The notes: generated by a model from the sequence alone, not told the origin. Positions 18,581 through 29,761 are shown, counted from the stretch's first letter. The stretch is 64,000 bases of DNA from Azospirillum sp. B510 (GCF_000010725.1 NC_013854.1:1021001-1085000); one strand, 5' to 3'. Translations and numbers: made by a program.

Positions 18581-19846
18581 ATGACGACCGACGCGGCGGG
18601 ACCCCACCGTTCTCTCGATCTGCTCAATTTCTTCCTGGCGGATGTCCGTGACGGACTCGGCCCCTATCTGGCGATCTATCTGCTGACCATCCAGCGTTGG
18701 AACGAGGCCGATATCGGGCTGGTGATGACGCTGGCCGGGCTCGCCGGGCTGGCGGCGCAGATGCCGGCGGGCGCGCTGGTCGACGCCACGCGCCACAAGC
18801 GTGCGGTCATCATCGTCGCCGCGCTTCTGGTCACGGTCGGGTCGCTGTCGCTGCCCTGGCTGAACGGATTCGCCGTCGTCGCCATCCTGCAATCGGCGAT
18901 CGGTGCCGCCGGGGCGGTCTTTCCTCCGGCCATCGCTGCGATCACGCTCGGGCTGCTGGGGCCGCGCGCCTTCGTCCGCCGGATCGGGCGCAACGAGTCC
19001 TTCAACCATGCCGGCAACGCGGTGGCCGCGCTGCTGGCCGGGGCGGCGGCTTATGCCTTCGGACCGGTGGCGGTGTTCTGGCTGATGACCGCGATGGCGG
19101 TTTGCAGCATCGCCGCCACCGCCGGCATTCCCGCCGGTGCCATCGACCATGCGCTCGCCCGTGGGCTGCACGCCACCAGCCAGGGCGGTGACCACGAGAC
19201 GCCGTCGGGCCTGCGCGTGATCCTGGGATGTCGTCCGCTGCTGGTCTTCGGCGGATGCGCCGCCCTGTTCCACTTCGCCAATGCGGCCATGCTGCCGCTG
19301 GTCGGCCAGAAACTGGCGATGAAGGACCCGGCGCTCGGCACCAGCCTGATGTCCTTCTGCATCGTCGCGGCGCAGCTGGTGATGGTGCCGATGGCGATGC
19401 TGGTGGGCGCCAGGGCGGATCGCTGGGGGCGCAAGCCCCTGTTGCTGGCCGCCTTCCTGGTGCTGCCTGTGCGCGGCTTTCTCTACACCCTCTCCGATCA
19501 TTCCGCCTGGCTGGTCGGCGTCCAACTGCTGGACGGGGTTGGGGCCGGGCTGTTCGGCGCGCTGTTTCCGCTGGTGGTCGCCGATCTGACCGAGGGCACC
19601 GGCCGCTTCAACGTCAGCCAGGGGGCCATCGCCACCCTTCAGGGCATCGGCGCCTCGCTCAGCACCGCCGCCGCCGGGCAGATGGTGGTGCGGGAGGGCT
19701 ATGACGCCGCCTTCCTGATGCTGGCCGGGGCGGCGGGTGTGGCCCTGGCTCTTGCCGTGCTTCTTCTCCCGGAAACCCGCGCCGTGGGGGCCGGTACGGG
19801 CGAGATGGAAGGGGACGGCGTCGCGAAGGCGGCGTCGGAGGCCTGA
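18581..19846 (+). CDS. Major facilitator superfamily transporter
   Basis: An inner-membrane transporter of 421 residues with about 12 hydrophobic helices in two halves. The cytoplasmic loop ARADRWGRKP carries the MFS motif of the second half. The N terminus (LNFFLADVRDGLGPYLAIYLL) is typical of an uncharacterised alphaproteobacterial MFS group. The substrate is unknown. The ATG at 18581 is preceded by AGGA; a TTG at 18563 is a weaker alternative. Confidence 0.85.
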   Translation: MTTDAAGPHRSLDLLNFFLADVRDGLGPYLAIYLLTIQRWNEADIGLVMTLAGLAGLAAQMPAGALVDATRHKRAVIIVAALLVTVGSLSLPWLNGFAVVAILQSAIGAAGAVFPPAIAAITLGLLGPRAFVRRIGRNESFNHAGNAVAALLAGAAAYAFGPVAVFWLMTAMAVCSIAATAGIPAGAIDHALARGLHATSQGGDHETPSGLRVILGCRPLLVFGGCAALFHFANAAMLPLVGQKLAMKDPALGTSLMSFCIVAAQLVMVPMAMLVGARADRWGRKPLLLAAFLVLPVRGFLYTLSDHSAWLVGVQLLDGVGAGLFGALFPLVVADLTEGTGRFNVSQGAIATLQGIGASLSTAAAGQMVVREGYDAAFLMLAGAAGVALALAVLLLPETRAVGAGTGEMEGDGVAKAASEA

Positions 19847-19853
19847 AACGACG

Positions 19854-19885
19854 AAGCCCGGCCTCCCGATGGGGCCGGGCTTCCC
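19854..19885. terminator. Rho-independent terminator between MFS gene and mlaC
   Basis: AAGCCCGGCC (19854-19863) pairs with GGCCGGGCTT (19873-19882). The outer AA/TT make it usable from both converging genes. Confidence 0.75.
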
Positions 19886-19911
19886 GGAAAAGGCGGCGGC
19901 CGCGGATGATA

Positions 19912-20586
19912 TCAGCCGGCGCGGCCGACCTTCTGGCGCAGCGCCTGGATCAGGCCATCGACGCGGCCATTGTTCTGTTCGATGACCGAGGCGAATTCCT
20001 GCCGCTGGGTCACGCCCATGCTGACATTCTCGACCACCACATCGATGATCTTGTAGTCGGCGCCGGTCTTGCGGACGCGCCAGCTGACATTCACCGGCGG
20101 GCCGTTCGGGCGGACGATCTGCGTCGTCACCATGCTGTCCGCCTCGCCGGCGGGGGTGACGCCGCTGATCTTGAAGGTTTCGCCCGAATATTCGACGAAA
20201 CGCTCGGCATAGGTGTTGACGATCAGCTGTTCGAACAGCTTCTGGTATTCGGCCCGCTGCGCTTCGCTGGCGGAGTTCCAGTAGCGGCCCAGAACCCAGC
20301 GGCCGATGTAGGGCACATCGAAGCCGGCATAGAGCAGGGTGCGGAACTTCTGCACCGCCTGATCGCGCGGAACGCTCTTGTCCGAGAAGGTGGCGATGGC
20401 GTCGTTCCCCAGCTTCTGGATGAACGCGCTGGCCCCCTGATCCGCGCTCTGCGCGGCGGCCGGGGAGATGAGGGTGTGGCCGGCCCAACCGCTTACCGCG
20501 AGCAGGGCAGCGCACGCGACGAAGTGGCGGCGTGTCAGCATGGTGTGGCGAAAGGTGGCTGTTGCGGCGGCATTGTCAACGGTCAT
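19912..20586 (-). CDS. mlaC: Periplasmic phospholipid-binding protein MlaC
   Basis: The lipid shuttle of the Mla pathway that maintains outer-membrane asymmetry. The 224-residue protein belongs to the toluene-tolerance Ttg2/MlaC family. An N-terminal export signal contains TRRHFVACAALL and ends near PAAAQ. The mature domain has the family pattern (PYIGRWVLGRYW, EFASVI). The start at 20586 has AAAGG upstream; a Met 15 codons in, just before the twin Arg, is the alternative. It follows mlaA in the same direction, separated by a 14-bp-stem hairpin. Confidence 0.9.
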   Translation of the reverse strand: MTVDNAAATATFRHTMLTRRHFVACAALLAVSGWAGHTLISPAAAQSADQGASAFIQKLGNDAIATFSDKSVPRDQAVQKFRTLLYAGFDVPYIGRWVLGRYWNSASEAQRAEYQKLFEQLIVNTYAERFVEYSGETFKISGVTPAGEADSMVTTQIVRPNGPPVNVSWRVRKTGADYKIIDVVVENVSMGVTQRQEFASVIEQNNGRVDGLIQALRQKVGRAG

Positions 20587-20659
20587 CTTGCCTTTGATGG
20601 AAAACCGCGCCTTTTGTCAGGGCGCGTCGACGGGCAAGCCTATCTCCTCCGCGTCCGTC

Positions 20660-20703
20660 CATTCCGTGACGCGCGCGCCCGGCGGGCGCCGCGTCACGGA
20701 ATG
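20660..20703. repeat. Long hairpin between mlaA and mlaC
   Basis: CATTCCGTGACGCG (20660-20673) and its exact reverse complement (20690-20703) enclose 16 GC-rich bases that can pair further. There is no T-tract on the minus strand, so it looks more like an mRNA stability or attenuating stem than an intrinsic terminator. Confidence 0.7.
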
Positions 20704-20714
20704 CCGACGGCCGA

Positions 20715-21533
20715 TCAGGGCTTCGGCGCGCTCGCGGCGGGGGCGTTGCCGGCGCCGGAGCTGTTGGTGAAGTCCGGGAACTCCGGCTGCGCCGCATTCT
20801 TGTTGTTGGCGATCGCCGCCTCGCGCTGCTGATGGTACAGGCTGCGCACGGTGGCATAGAAGTCCAGCGAATTGCGGCGCAGGTCGTCGACCTCCTTCAG
20901 CACCTCCGACCGACGGTCGACGGCGTTGACGCCGGCGCGGGTGAACATCAGGCCCTGGCCGTTGTGGGCGTAGGCCCAGATGCGGACCGGGTCGCCGACG
21001 GTGTCGACGCCATAGCCGGTGGCGTCGCGCAGGTTCGACGGACCCAGCAGCGGCAGCACGAGATACGGGCCTTCGCCCACGCCCCACACCGCCAGCGTCT
21101 GGCCGAAATCCTCCTGAGCCTGCGGGATGGCCGCCTGCGACGCGACATCGGCGATACCGCCGGCGCCCAGGATGGTGTTGGTCAGGAAACGGCCGGTTGC
21201 GTTGGTCGCCCCGTCGAAATTCCCCTGCAACAGGTTGTTGGCGATGTAGAGCGGCGACATCAGGTTGTCGATGAAGTTATGGATGGCGTCGCGGATCGGA
21301 TCGGGAACCACGGCGACATACACTTCGGCCGCCGGGCGCAACGCCACCGTGTCGACGGCGTCGTTCACCGCGAACACCACGCGGTTCGCCCCTTCCAGCG
21401 GATCATTGACCTGATAGGCGGCATCCTTCGCGCCCGAGTCGCCCGGGTTGGTCGCGCAGGCCGTCGCGGTCAGGGCGAGGCCCAGGACGGTGGCCGTCCG
21501 GAGGAGGGAGCGGGAAAAGCTGGCCAGCTTCAT
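20715..21533 (-). CDS. mlaA: Outer-membrane lipoprotein MlaA (VacJ)
   Basis: A 272-residue lipoprotein that removes misplaced phospholipids from the outer leaflet and passes them to MlaC. The signal peptide ends in the lipobox LTATAC. The VacJ domain shows NDPLEGANRVVFAVND, the segment FIDNLMSPLYIANNLLQG, and GVGEGPYLVLPLLGPSN. The start at 21533 gives a normal lipoprotein signal; an upstream in-frame start (21605) would add 24 unlikely residues. The inner-membrane Mla components are not in the window. Confidence 0.92.
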   Translation of the reverse strand: MKLASFSRSLLRTATVLGLALTATACATNPGDSGAKDAAYQVNDPLEGANRVVFAVNDAVDTVALRPAAEVYVAVVPDPIRDAIHNFIDNLMSPLYIANNLLQGNFDGATNATGRFLTNTILGAGGIADVASQAAIPQAQEDFGQTLAVWGVGEGPYLVLPLLGPSNLRDATGYGVDTVGDPVRIWAYAHNGQGLMFTRAGVNAVDRRSEVLKEVDDLRRNSLDFYATVRSLYHQQREAAIANNKNAAQPEFPDFTNSSGAGNAPAASAPKP

Positions 21534-21897
21534 GTGCGACGGCTCTTTATCTGTGGGCTCGACTCGGTGCGGGTCGCCGCATGTCCTGTCCACAATCGAG
21601 GACACCGGTTACGGAAGTCCTCGGCTTTGGCAAGGCGACCACGCGGTCGGGAGGAAGATTGGGCGAGATATCGCGGAATTTCCACCGTTTCCTGACCTAA
21701 CACAGGCTCGGCCGTTTGACCAGCATGCGCGGGCATGGTCTCCGGAACGGCGCGGCGAATGTGACGACGGTGCCGCGGGCCGTTCGGAAGGCTTGTGGAC
21801 CGGCGGTTTCCCGCAACGACGGAACAGGTGCCGATGGTCCGCGACCATCCGATCGGCGGCTTGGAGAGCGTGGCCTGCGAAAAGCGGTTTACGACGC

Positions 21898-21913
21898 ATA
21901 AAGATATCTTTAT
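21898..21913. promoter_or_regulatory. Operator-like palindrome of the methionine-cycle operon (SahR-type candidate)
   Basis: ATAAAGATATCTTTAT is a perfect 16-bp palindrome, AT-rich within a GC-rich gap, 75 bp before the ArsR-methyltransferase gene. Its position suggests autoregulation of the regulator-metF-DUF29-metH operon. SahR, an ArsR-family regulator of the S-adenosylmethionine cycle, is known in proteobacteria; the link here is inference. The rest of 21534-21988 shows no gene. Confidence 0.65.
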
Positions 21914-21988
21914 ATCTGTATTCGGCTTGACCGGGCATGGTGCCTCGGCTGGCCGGTGCCCGTTGTGGCCCGAATCGGACGTGAGGCG

Positions 21989-23877
<1,889 letters not shown>

Positions 23878-23939
23878 GGCGTTGTTGTAACGGATTCATG
23901 CTAGAGTCGCCGAACTTCCGCCGAAGGGGGCATAGCGCC

Positions 23940-24413
23940 ATGGACAGCCGGATCGGATACGACACCGACTTCTACGCCTGGACCCAGGAACAGGCGCGGT
24001 TGCTGCGCGAAGCGGCGACCGAGCGCTCCAACTCGCCCATCGACTGGGAGCACATCGCCGAGGAACTCGACATCATGGGCGGGCAGGTCAAGGACGCGAT
24101 CCGCAGCCATCTGGCCACGGTGATCGAGCATCTTCTGAAACTCGAACATTCACCCGACCCCTATCCGCGTCGGAAATGGCGGATCTCGGTAACCAAGGCC
24201 CGCCGTCATCTTCAGGACAAGCTGGAGGAGCATCCAAGCCTGCATCGTTGGCCCGCCGAGGTCCTGGGCAAAGCGTGGCTGGACGGCCGTGACGACGCCT
24301 GTCAGGACGACAGCGTCGCCATCGACGCGCTGCCGAAGGACTGCCCCTACGCTCTGGAGGATCTACGCGATCCCGACTGGTGGTCGGTGAGCCGGCATGG
24401 GCTGGAGGGCTGA
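23940..24413 (+). CDS. DUF29 family protein, first tandem copy
   Basis: A 157-residue protein beginning MDSRIGYDTDFYAWTQEQA, the standard DUF29 opening, with VIEHLLKLEHS in the middle. DUF29 function is unknown; such genes occur in many copies in alphaproteobacteria and cyanobacteria. It lies between metF and metH on the same strand, 62 bp after metF and 4 bp before its own duplicate. I see no mechanistic link to methionine. Confidence 0.85.
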   Translation: MDSRIGYDTDFYAWTQEQARLLREAATERSNSPIDWEHIAEELDIMGGQVKDAIRSHLATVIEHLLKLEHSPDPYPRRKWRISVTKARRHLQDKLEEHPSLHRWPAEVLGKAWLDGRDDACQDDSVAIDALPKDCPYALEDLRDPDWWSVSRHGLEG

Positions 24414-24417
24414 CGCC

Positions 24418-24891
24418 ATGGACAGCCGGATCGGATACGACGCCGACTTCCTCGCCTGGACCGAGGAGCAGGCTCGCCTGCTTCGCGGCGCGGCGCGCGA
24501 GCGCATCAACACGCCCATCGACTGGGAGAATGTCGCGGAGGAGATCGAAAGCATGGGCCGGTCGGAATTGCGCGCGGTCGAAAGCGCGCTGCTCCGTGTG
24601 ATCGAGCATCTGCTGAAGCTGGAATACTCTCCCGCTGAAGGTCCTCGCGGTGATTGGAAGATTTCGGTGCTCGAACACCGCGATCGCGTTGCCCGCGATC
24701 TGTCCGCAAGTCCAAGCCTTCGCGAGCGGATCGACACCGCCGGCATCTACAAGACCGGCCGCAAGATCGCGGCTCTCGGTCTGGAGCGCGACGGCATCCG
24801 GTTGAACGACTTGCCCGCCGATTGCTCCTATTCCCTGGACCAGCTTCTCGACGAGGACTGGTGGCCCGCCAACCGCAACGGCCTTACTTAA
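24418..24891 (+). CDS. DUF29 family protein, second tandem copy
   Basis: Same length as the preceding gene (157 residues) and clearly its paralogue: the first 42 residues are mostly identical (MDSRIGYDADFLAWTEEQA) while the C-terminal half has diverged. This is a tandem duplication within the met operon. Function unknown. Confidence 0.85.
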   Translation: MDSRIGYDADFLAWTEEQARLLRGAARERINTPIDWENVAEEIESMGRSELRAVESALLRVIEHLLKLEYSPAEGPRGDWKISVLEHRDRVARDLSASPSLRERIDTAGIYKTGRKIAALGLERDGIRLNDLPADCSYSLDQLLDEDWWPANRNGLT

Positions 24892-24941
24892 AATCCCGCT
24901 TTTGCCCCGAACCCGCCAAATAACGGACAAGACGCATTCCC

Positions 24942-27900
24942 ATGCCCCACATCCTCGACACCCTGCGTGACCGTGTTCTGCTTTGCGACGGCGGGTTCGG
25001 CAGCCGCATCCAGGCGCTCGACCTCGACGTCGAGAAGGATTACTGGGGGCACGAGAACTGCACCGATATCCTGCCCCTGTCGCGTCCCGACATCGTCCGC
25101 GACATCCACCGCGGCTATTTCGAAGCCGGCGCCGACATGGTGGAGACCGACACCTTCGGCGCCTCGCCGGTGACGCTGGGCGAGTTCGGCATCTCCGAGA
25201 AGGCGTTCGAGATCAACCGGCGCGCCGTCGAGCTGGCGCGCGAGGCGGCGGAGAGCTTCACGGACGGCCAGCCCCGCTTCGTCATCGGCTCGATCGGGCC
25301 GGGCACCAAGCTGCCGAGCCTGGGCCACATCGCCTACCAGCCGGCCGAGGACAGCTTCCACGTCCAGGCCGCCGGGCTGATCGCCGGCGGGGCCGACGCC
25401 ATCCTGGTGGAGACCTGTCAGGATCCCTTGCAGATCAAGGCCGCCGTCAACGGCATCAAGCGCGCCCGGCTGGAAGCGAAGTCGGACACCCCCGTCTTCG
25501 TCCAGGTGACGGTCGAGACCACCGGCACGCTGCTGGTCGGCACCGACATCGCCGCCGCCGCCACCATCATCCAGGCGCTGGACGTGCCGCTGATGGGGCT
25601 GAACTGCGCCACCGGGCCGCTGGAGATGAGCGAGCATGTGCGCTGGCTGGCGCAGAACTGGCCGGGCCTGATCTCGGTCCAGCCGAATGCCGGGCTGCCC
25701 GAGCTGGTCGACGGCAAGACCCATTACCCGCTGCTGGCCGGCGACTTCGCCCATTGGCTGGAGCGCTTCGTGGTCGAGGATGGCGTGAACCTCGTCGGCG
25801 GCTGCTGCGGCACCAATGTGCCCCACATCGCGGCGGCCAACCAGATGCTGCGCAAGCTGGCTCCGGCCGGCTCGCACCGGCCCAACCCGAAGGGCCGCAC
25901 CGTCCATTGGGTGCCGGCGGTGGCTTCGCTCTATTCCCAGGTCACGCTGCGCCAGGAGAACGCCTTCTTCGCCATCGGCGAGCGCTGCAACGCCAACGGT
26001 TCCAAGAAGTGGCGCGAGTTGCAGGAGAGGAACGACTGGGACGGCTGCGTCGAGATGGCGCGCGAGCAGGTGAAGGAGGGCAGCCACTCGCTGGACGTCT
26101 GCACCGCCTTCGTCGGCCGCGACGAGGTGGCGGAGATGAACGCGGTGATCTCCCGCTTCGCCGGCTCGGTGACGGCGCCGCTGGTCATCGATTCGACCGA
26201 GTACAAGGTGCTGGAACAGGCGCTGGCGCTCTATGGCGGCAAGGCGATCCTCAATTCCATCAATTTCGAGGATGGCGAGGAGCCGGCGAGGCTGCGTCTG
26301 GAACTCGCCAAGAAGTTCGGCGCCGCCGTCATCGCCCTGACCATCGACGAAGAGGGCATGGCGAAGACGCCCGACCGCAAGCTCGCCATCGCCAAGCGGC
26401 TCTATGATCTGGCGGTGACCGAATACGGCCTCGCCCCGTCCGACCTGCTGTTCGACCCGCTGACCTTCACCATCGCCACCGGCAACGAGGACGACCGCAA
26501 GCTCGCCATCTGGACGCTGGAGGGCATCGAGGCGATATCCCGCGAGATGCCGGGCTGCCAGATCATCCTCGGCCTGTCCAACGTCTCCTTCGGCCTGAAC
26601 GCCGCGGCGCGCCATGTGCTGAACTCGGTCTTCCTCGACCATGCGGTGAAGAAGGGGATGACGGGCGCCATCGTCCATGTCTCCAAGATCCTGCCGCTGC
26701 ACCAGATCCCGGAGAAGGAGGTCAAGACCGCCGAGGATCTGATCTTCGACCGCCGCTCGGAAGGCTACGACCCGCTCCAGGCCTTCATCGCCCTGTTCGA
26801 AGGCCGCAAGGCGGCGGACGCCAAGAAGAAGGCGCGCGCCGAGACCGTCGAGGAGCGGTTGAAGGAGCGCATCGTCGACGGCGACCGCACCGGGCTGGAG
26901 GACGACCTCGCCGAGGCGATGAAGACCCATCCGCCGCTGGAGATCATCAACACCTATCTGCTCGACGGCATGAAGGTGGTGGGCGAGCTGTTCGGCGCCG
27001 GCAAGATGCAGTTGCCCTTCGTCCTCCAGTCGGCCGAGACGATGAAGGCCGCGGTGGCGTGGCTGGAGCCGCACATGGAGAAGGTGGAAGGCCAGCAGAA
27101 GGGCACGCTGGTGCTCGCCACCGTGAAGGGCGACGTCCACGACATCGGCAAGAACCTCGTCGACATCATCCTGACCAACAACGGCTACAAGGTGGTCAAT
27201 CTCGGCATCAAGCAGCCGGTGAGCGCCATCATCCAGGCCGCCAAGGAGCATAAGGCCACCGCCGTCGGCATGTCCGGCCTGCTGGTCAAGTCCACCGTGG
27301 TGATGCGCGAGAATCTGGAGGAGATGACCCGCGAGGGGCTGGAGGTTCCGGTCCTGCTCGGCGGTGCGGCGCTGACCCGCGCCTATGTCGAGGGCGACTG
27401 CGTGGCCTCCTACGGCTCCGGCCGCGTCGCCTATGCCGGCGACGCCTTCGACGGGCTGACCCTGATGGACAAGGTGGTGGAGGGCAGCTTCGACCAGCAG
27501 CTCGCCATCCAGCAGGCCAAGCGCGCCGGCAAGGCGACCAACCGCCGCCGCGTGCTGGGGCAGGCGACCAGCGCCGCCACCGGCCCGGTGGACAAGGATG
27601 CCGTCCGCGCCCGCCGCCACCGTCTGGCCGAGGGCGTGCCGGTGCCGACCCCGCCCTTCTGGGGGCCGAAGCTGATCGACCATGTGCCGCTGAAGACGCT
27701 GGTCACCTACCTGAACGAGCGGATGCTCTATCAGCTGCAATGGGGTTATCGGAAGGATGGAAAATCCTTCGAGGAGTTCAAGGAGTGGGCGAAGAAGGAG
27801 CTGCGGCCGGTGCTCGACCGCATTCTCCAGATCGCGGCGAAGGAGGAGATCCTGCGCCCGACCGCCGTCTACGGCTATTGGAAGGCGGCGGCCGACGGCA

Positions 27901-28433
27901 ACGATGTCATCCTGTTCGAGGAGGACGGCACCACCGAGGCCGCCCGCTTCTCGCTGCCCCGTCAGGCCAAGGAGGATGGCGAGTGCATCGCCGACTTCCT
28001 GCGCGACGTGACCGATCCGGAGCGTGACGTGATCGGCCTCCAGGTCGTCACCATGGGCCAGCATTGCGCCGACGTGGCGCGGGACTGGTTCGCCGAGAAC
28101 CGCTACCAGGATTATCTCTACCTGCATGGACTGTCGGTGGAGATGACCGAGGCGATGGCGGAATATGTCCATGCCCGCATCCGTGCCGAGCTGGGTTATG
28201 GCGCCGAGGACAGCCGCGACAAGGAGAAGCTGCTACAGCAGGCCTATCGCGGCAGCCGCTACAGCTTCGGCTATCCGGCCTGCCCGAACCTGAAGGACCA
28301 GGAACAGCTGTTGAAGCTGCTCGACGCCGGCCGCATCGGCATCGAAATGTCGGACGAGGACCAGCTCCATCCCGAGCAGAGCACCTCGGCGATCGTCCTG
28401 CACCACCCGCGGGCCAAGTATTTCTCGGTGTGA
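24942..28433 (+). CDS. metH: Cobalamin-dependent methionine synthase
   Basis: Transfers the methyl group of methyl-THF to homocysteine through cobalamin. At 1,163 residues all four modules are present. The homocysteine domain has zinc cysteines at Cys222 (NCATG) and in GGCCGT (about 286-291). The pterin domain is at about 325-590. The B12 cap and binding domain has DVHDIGKN with axial His733. The C-terminal SAM-dependent reactivation domain has RYSFGYPACPN near residue 1105. It is the last gene of the methionine operon. The B12 riboswitch often seen before metH is absent; control seems to come from the upstream operator instead. Confidence 0.96.
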   Translation: MPHILDTLRDRVLLCDGGFGSRIQALDLDVEKDYWGHENCTDILPLSRPDIVRDIHRGYFEAGADMVETDTFGASPVTLGEFGISEKAFEINRRAVELAREAAESFTDGQPRFVIGSIGPGTKLPSLGHIAYQPAEDSFHVQAAGLIAGGADAILVETCQDPLQIKAAVNGIKRARLEAKSDTPVFVQVTVETTGTLLVGTDIAAAATIIQALDVPLMGLNCATGPLEMSEHVRWLAQNWPGLISVQPNAGLPELVDGKTHYPLLAGDFAHWLERFVVEDGVNLVGGCCGTNVPHIAAANQMLRKLAPAGSHRPNPKGRTVHWVPAVASLYSQVTLRQENAFFAIGERCNANGSKKWRELQERNDWDGCVEMAREQVKEGSHSLDVCTAFVGRDEVAEMNAVISRFAGSVTAPLVIDSTEYKVLEQALALYGGKAILNSINFEDGEEPARLRLELAKKFGAAVIALTIDEEGMAKTPDRKLAIAKRLYDLAVTEYGLAPSDLLFDPLTFTIATGNEDDRKLAIWTLEGIEAISREMPGCQIILGLSNVSFGLNAAARHVLNSVFLDHAVKKGMTGAIVHVSKILPLHQIPEKEVKTAEDLIFDRRSEGYDPLQAFIALFEGRKAADAKKKARAETVEERLKERIVDGDRTGLEDDLAEAMKTHPPLEIINTYLLDGMKVVGELFGAGKMQLPFVLQSAETMKAAVAWLEPHMEKVEGQQKGTLVLATVKGDVHDIGKNLVDIILTNNGYKVVNLGIKQPVSAIIQAAKEHKATAVGMSGLLVKSTVVMRENLEEMTREGLEVPVLLGGAALTRAYVEGDCVASYGSGRVAYAGDAFDGLTLMDKVVEGSFDQQLAIQQAKRAGKATNRRRVLGQATSAATGPVDKDAVRARRHRLAEGVPVPTPPFWGPKLIDHVPLKTLVTYLNERMLYQLQWGYRKDGKSFEEFKEWAKKELRPVLDRILQIAAKEEILRPTAVYGYWKAAADGNDVILFEEDGTTEAARFSLPRQAKEDGECIADFLRDVTDPERDVIGLQVVTMGQHCADVARDWFAENRYQDYLYLHGLSVEMTEAMAEYVHARIRAELGYGAEDSRDKEKLLQQAYRGSRYSFGYPACPNLKDQEQLLKLLDAGRIGIEMSDEDQLHPEQSTSAIVLHHPRAKYFSV

Positions 28434-28484
28434 GCGGCCCCGCCGCCGCCCGTTCCGTGTTAGGATGGGCGGCGGAGGCTTCTG

Positions 28485-28817
28485 ATGACGGTCATCGACG
28501 CGCGGAACGATGAGAGGTTGCGGATCCTGCTGGACCGGATCGTTCCGGCTCTGGAGCCGGAGGCCGTCTATCTGTTCGGCAGCCGGGCGCGCGGTGATTT
28601 CGATGAGGACAGCGATTACGACCTGCTGGTGATCGTCCCGGACGATGCGCCGAAGGAACGGCGGTCGATCCGCTACGCCTATGCGTCCAAGATCGGCACC
28701 GGTATCCCGGCTGACGTGCTGCCCTGTTCCCGCACCAATTTCGAACGCTACAAGGATTCCGTGGGGACCCTCTGCTACGAGGCCAATCACAACGGCGTAA
28801 GGGTCTATGGACACTGA
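28485..28817 (+). CDS. Minimal nucleotidyltransferase (MNT family)
   Basis: A 110-residue polymerase-beta-like nucleotidyltransferase. GSRARGDFDEDSDYD gives the exact GSx10DxD signature of MntA-type enzymes, followed by a downstream acidic stretch (PADVL). It overlaps the HEPN gene by 11 bases. Such MNT-HEPN pairs are known as toxin-antitoxin modules in which MNT adenylylates the HEPN partner; others have no proven toxin role. A 9-bp inverted repeat (CCGCCGCCC 28443-28451 with GGGCGGCGG 28467-28475) just before the start overlaps the likely ribosome-binding site. Confidence 0.85.
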   Translation: MTVIDARNDERLRILLDRIVPALEPEAVYLFGSRARGDFDEDSDYDLLVIVPDDAPKERRSIRYAYASKIGTGIPADVLPCSRTNFERYKDSVGTLCYEANHNGVRVYGH

Positions 28818-29211
28818 CGTCGTCCGCTCCTGGATCATGGTGGCCGAGCGCGATCTCGCCATGATCCGCAAGGCCATCGCAGGCCCGGATCCCGAACCGG
28901 CGGGCGCCGCTTTCCATTGTCAGCAGGCGGTGGAGAAGCTGATCAAGGCCCTGCTGGTCGCTGCCGGTATCAACCCCCCGCGCAGCCATGATCTGGGGAG
29001 CCTGATCGACCGTTTGCCCGCTGAACATGGGTTGCGTGAGGCGCTGCTTCCGCTTCAGCGCTTCACTGAACTTGCCGTCGCCTATCGCTATCCGACCGCG
29101 CAGCTTTTCGACGATCCACCCGACGAACCCACTGTCGAGGAGGTCGCCGGCTGGCTGGCGGAGATCGAGACGCTGCGAACCGACATCATCCGTTTCCTTG
29201 GTATGCCATGA
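28807..29211 (+). CDS. HEPN domain protein
   Basis: A 134-residue all-helical HEPN protein with CQQAVEKLIKALL, SHDLGSLI and AYRYP, matching the HEPN family usually paired with MNT proteins. The RNase-type RxxxxH motif of HepT toxins is not obvious: AYRYPTAQ keeps the Arg but has no His at the expected place. It may therefore be a non-nuclease partner. It overlaps the MNT gene and the thioesterase gene (ATGA). Confidence 0.8.
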   Translation: MDTDVVRSWIMVAERDLAMIRKAIAGPDPEPAGAAFHCQQAVEKLIKALLVAAGINPPRSHDLGSLIDRLPAEHGLREALLPLQRFTELAVAYRYPTAQLFDDPPDEPTVEEVAGWLAEIETLRTDIIRFLGMP

Positions 29212-29711
29212 CCGCTGATGCCTCCGCCCCCCTGAGCCTCCACCACGAGACCGTCCGTCCGGAGTGGATCGACTACAACGGGCACATGAACGTCGCCTAT
29301 TACCTGCTGGCCTTCGATCATGCGACGGACGCCGTGCTGGACCGGTTCGGCATCGGCAAGGCCTATGTGGCGGCGGAGAACCGGTCGGTCTTCGTGGCAG
29401 ACGCCCATCTGACCTATGCCCGCGAGGTGACGGAGGGAACGCCGCTGCGATTCGAGTCCCTGCTGCTCGGTGCCGATGCCAAGCGGCTGCACCTGTTCCA
29501 CGAGATGCGCCATGCCGAGGAGGGATGGCTGGCGGCGACGGCGGAGTTCATGCTGCTGCATGTCGATCTCGGCATTCGCAGGACCTGCCCCTTTCCGCCA
29601 TCCGTCGCGGCGACGCTCGCCGAAGAGGCGTTGGCCCATGCCACCCTTCCCCGGCCGCCGCAGGCCGGGCGGGCCATCCGGCGACTGGATGGCGCCGGAC
29701 CGGACCGCTAG
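29208..29711 (+). CDS. Hot-dog-fold acyl-CoA thioesterase
   Basis: A 167-residue protein with WIDYNGHMNVAYYLLAFDHATD, the active-site helix of 4-hydroxybenzoyl-CoA-thioesterase-like hot-dog enzymes. It most resembles the thioesterases linked to carnitine/betaine degradation (betainyl-CoA thioesterase type). No carnitine genes lie nearby, so the substrate is open. It overlaps the HEPN gene by four bases, which probably reflects compact transcription rather than function. Confidence 0.78.
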   Translation: MTADASAPLSLHHETVRPEWIDYNGHMNVAYYLLAFDHATDAVLDRFGIGKAYVAAENRSVFVADAHLTYAREVTEGTPLRFESLLLGADAKRLHLFHEMRHAEEGWLAATAEFMLLHVDLGIRRTCPFPPSVAATLAEEALAHATLPRPPQAGRAIRRLDGAGPDR

Positions 29712-29761
29712 GATTGCGCCGGGTGGTTGAGTCGACGTCCGCTCTCCCCATCTATCGGAGG

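Noticed and set aside
24892..24941. Cobalamin riboswitch before metH
   Set aside because: Only 50 bp separate metH from the preceding gene and no B12-box-like sequence is present.
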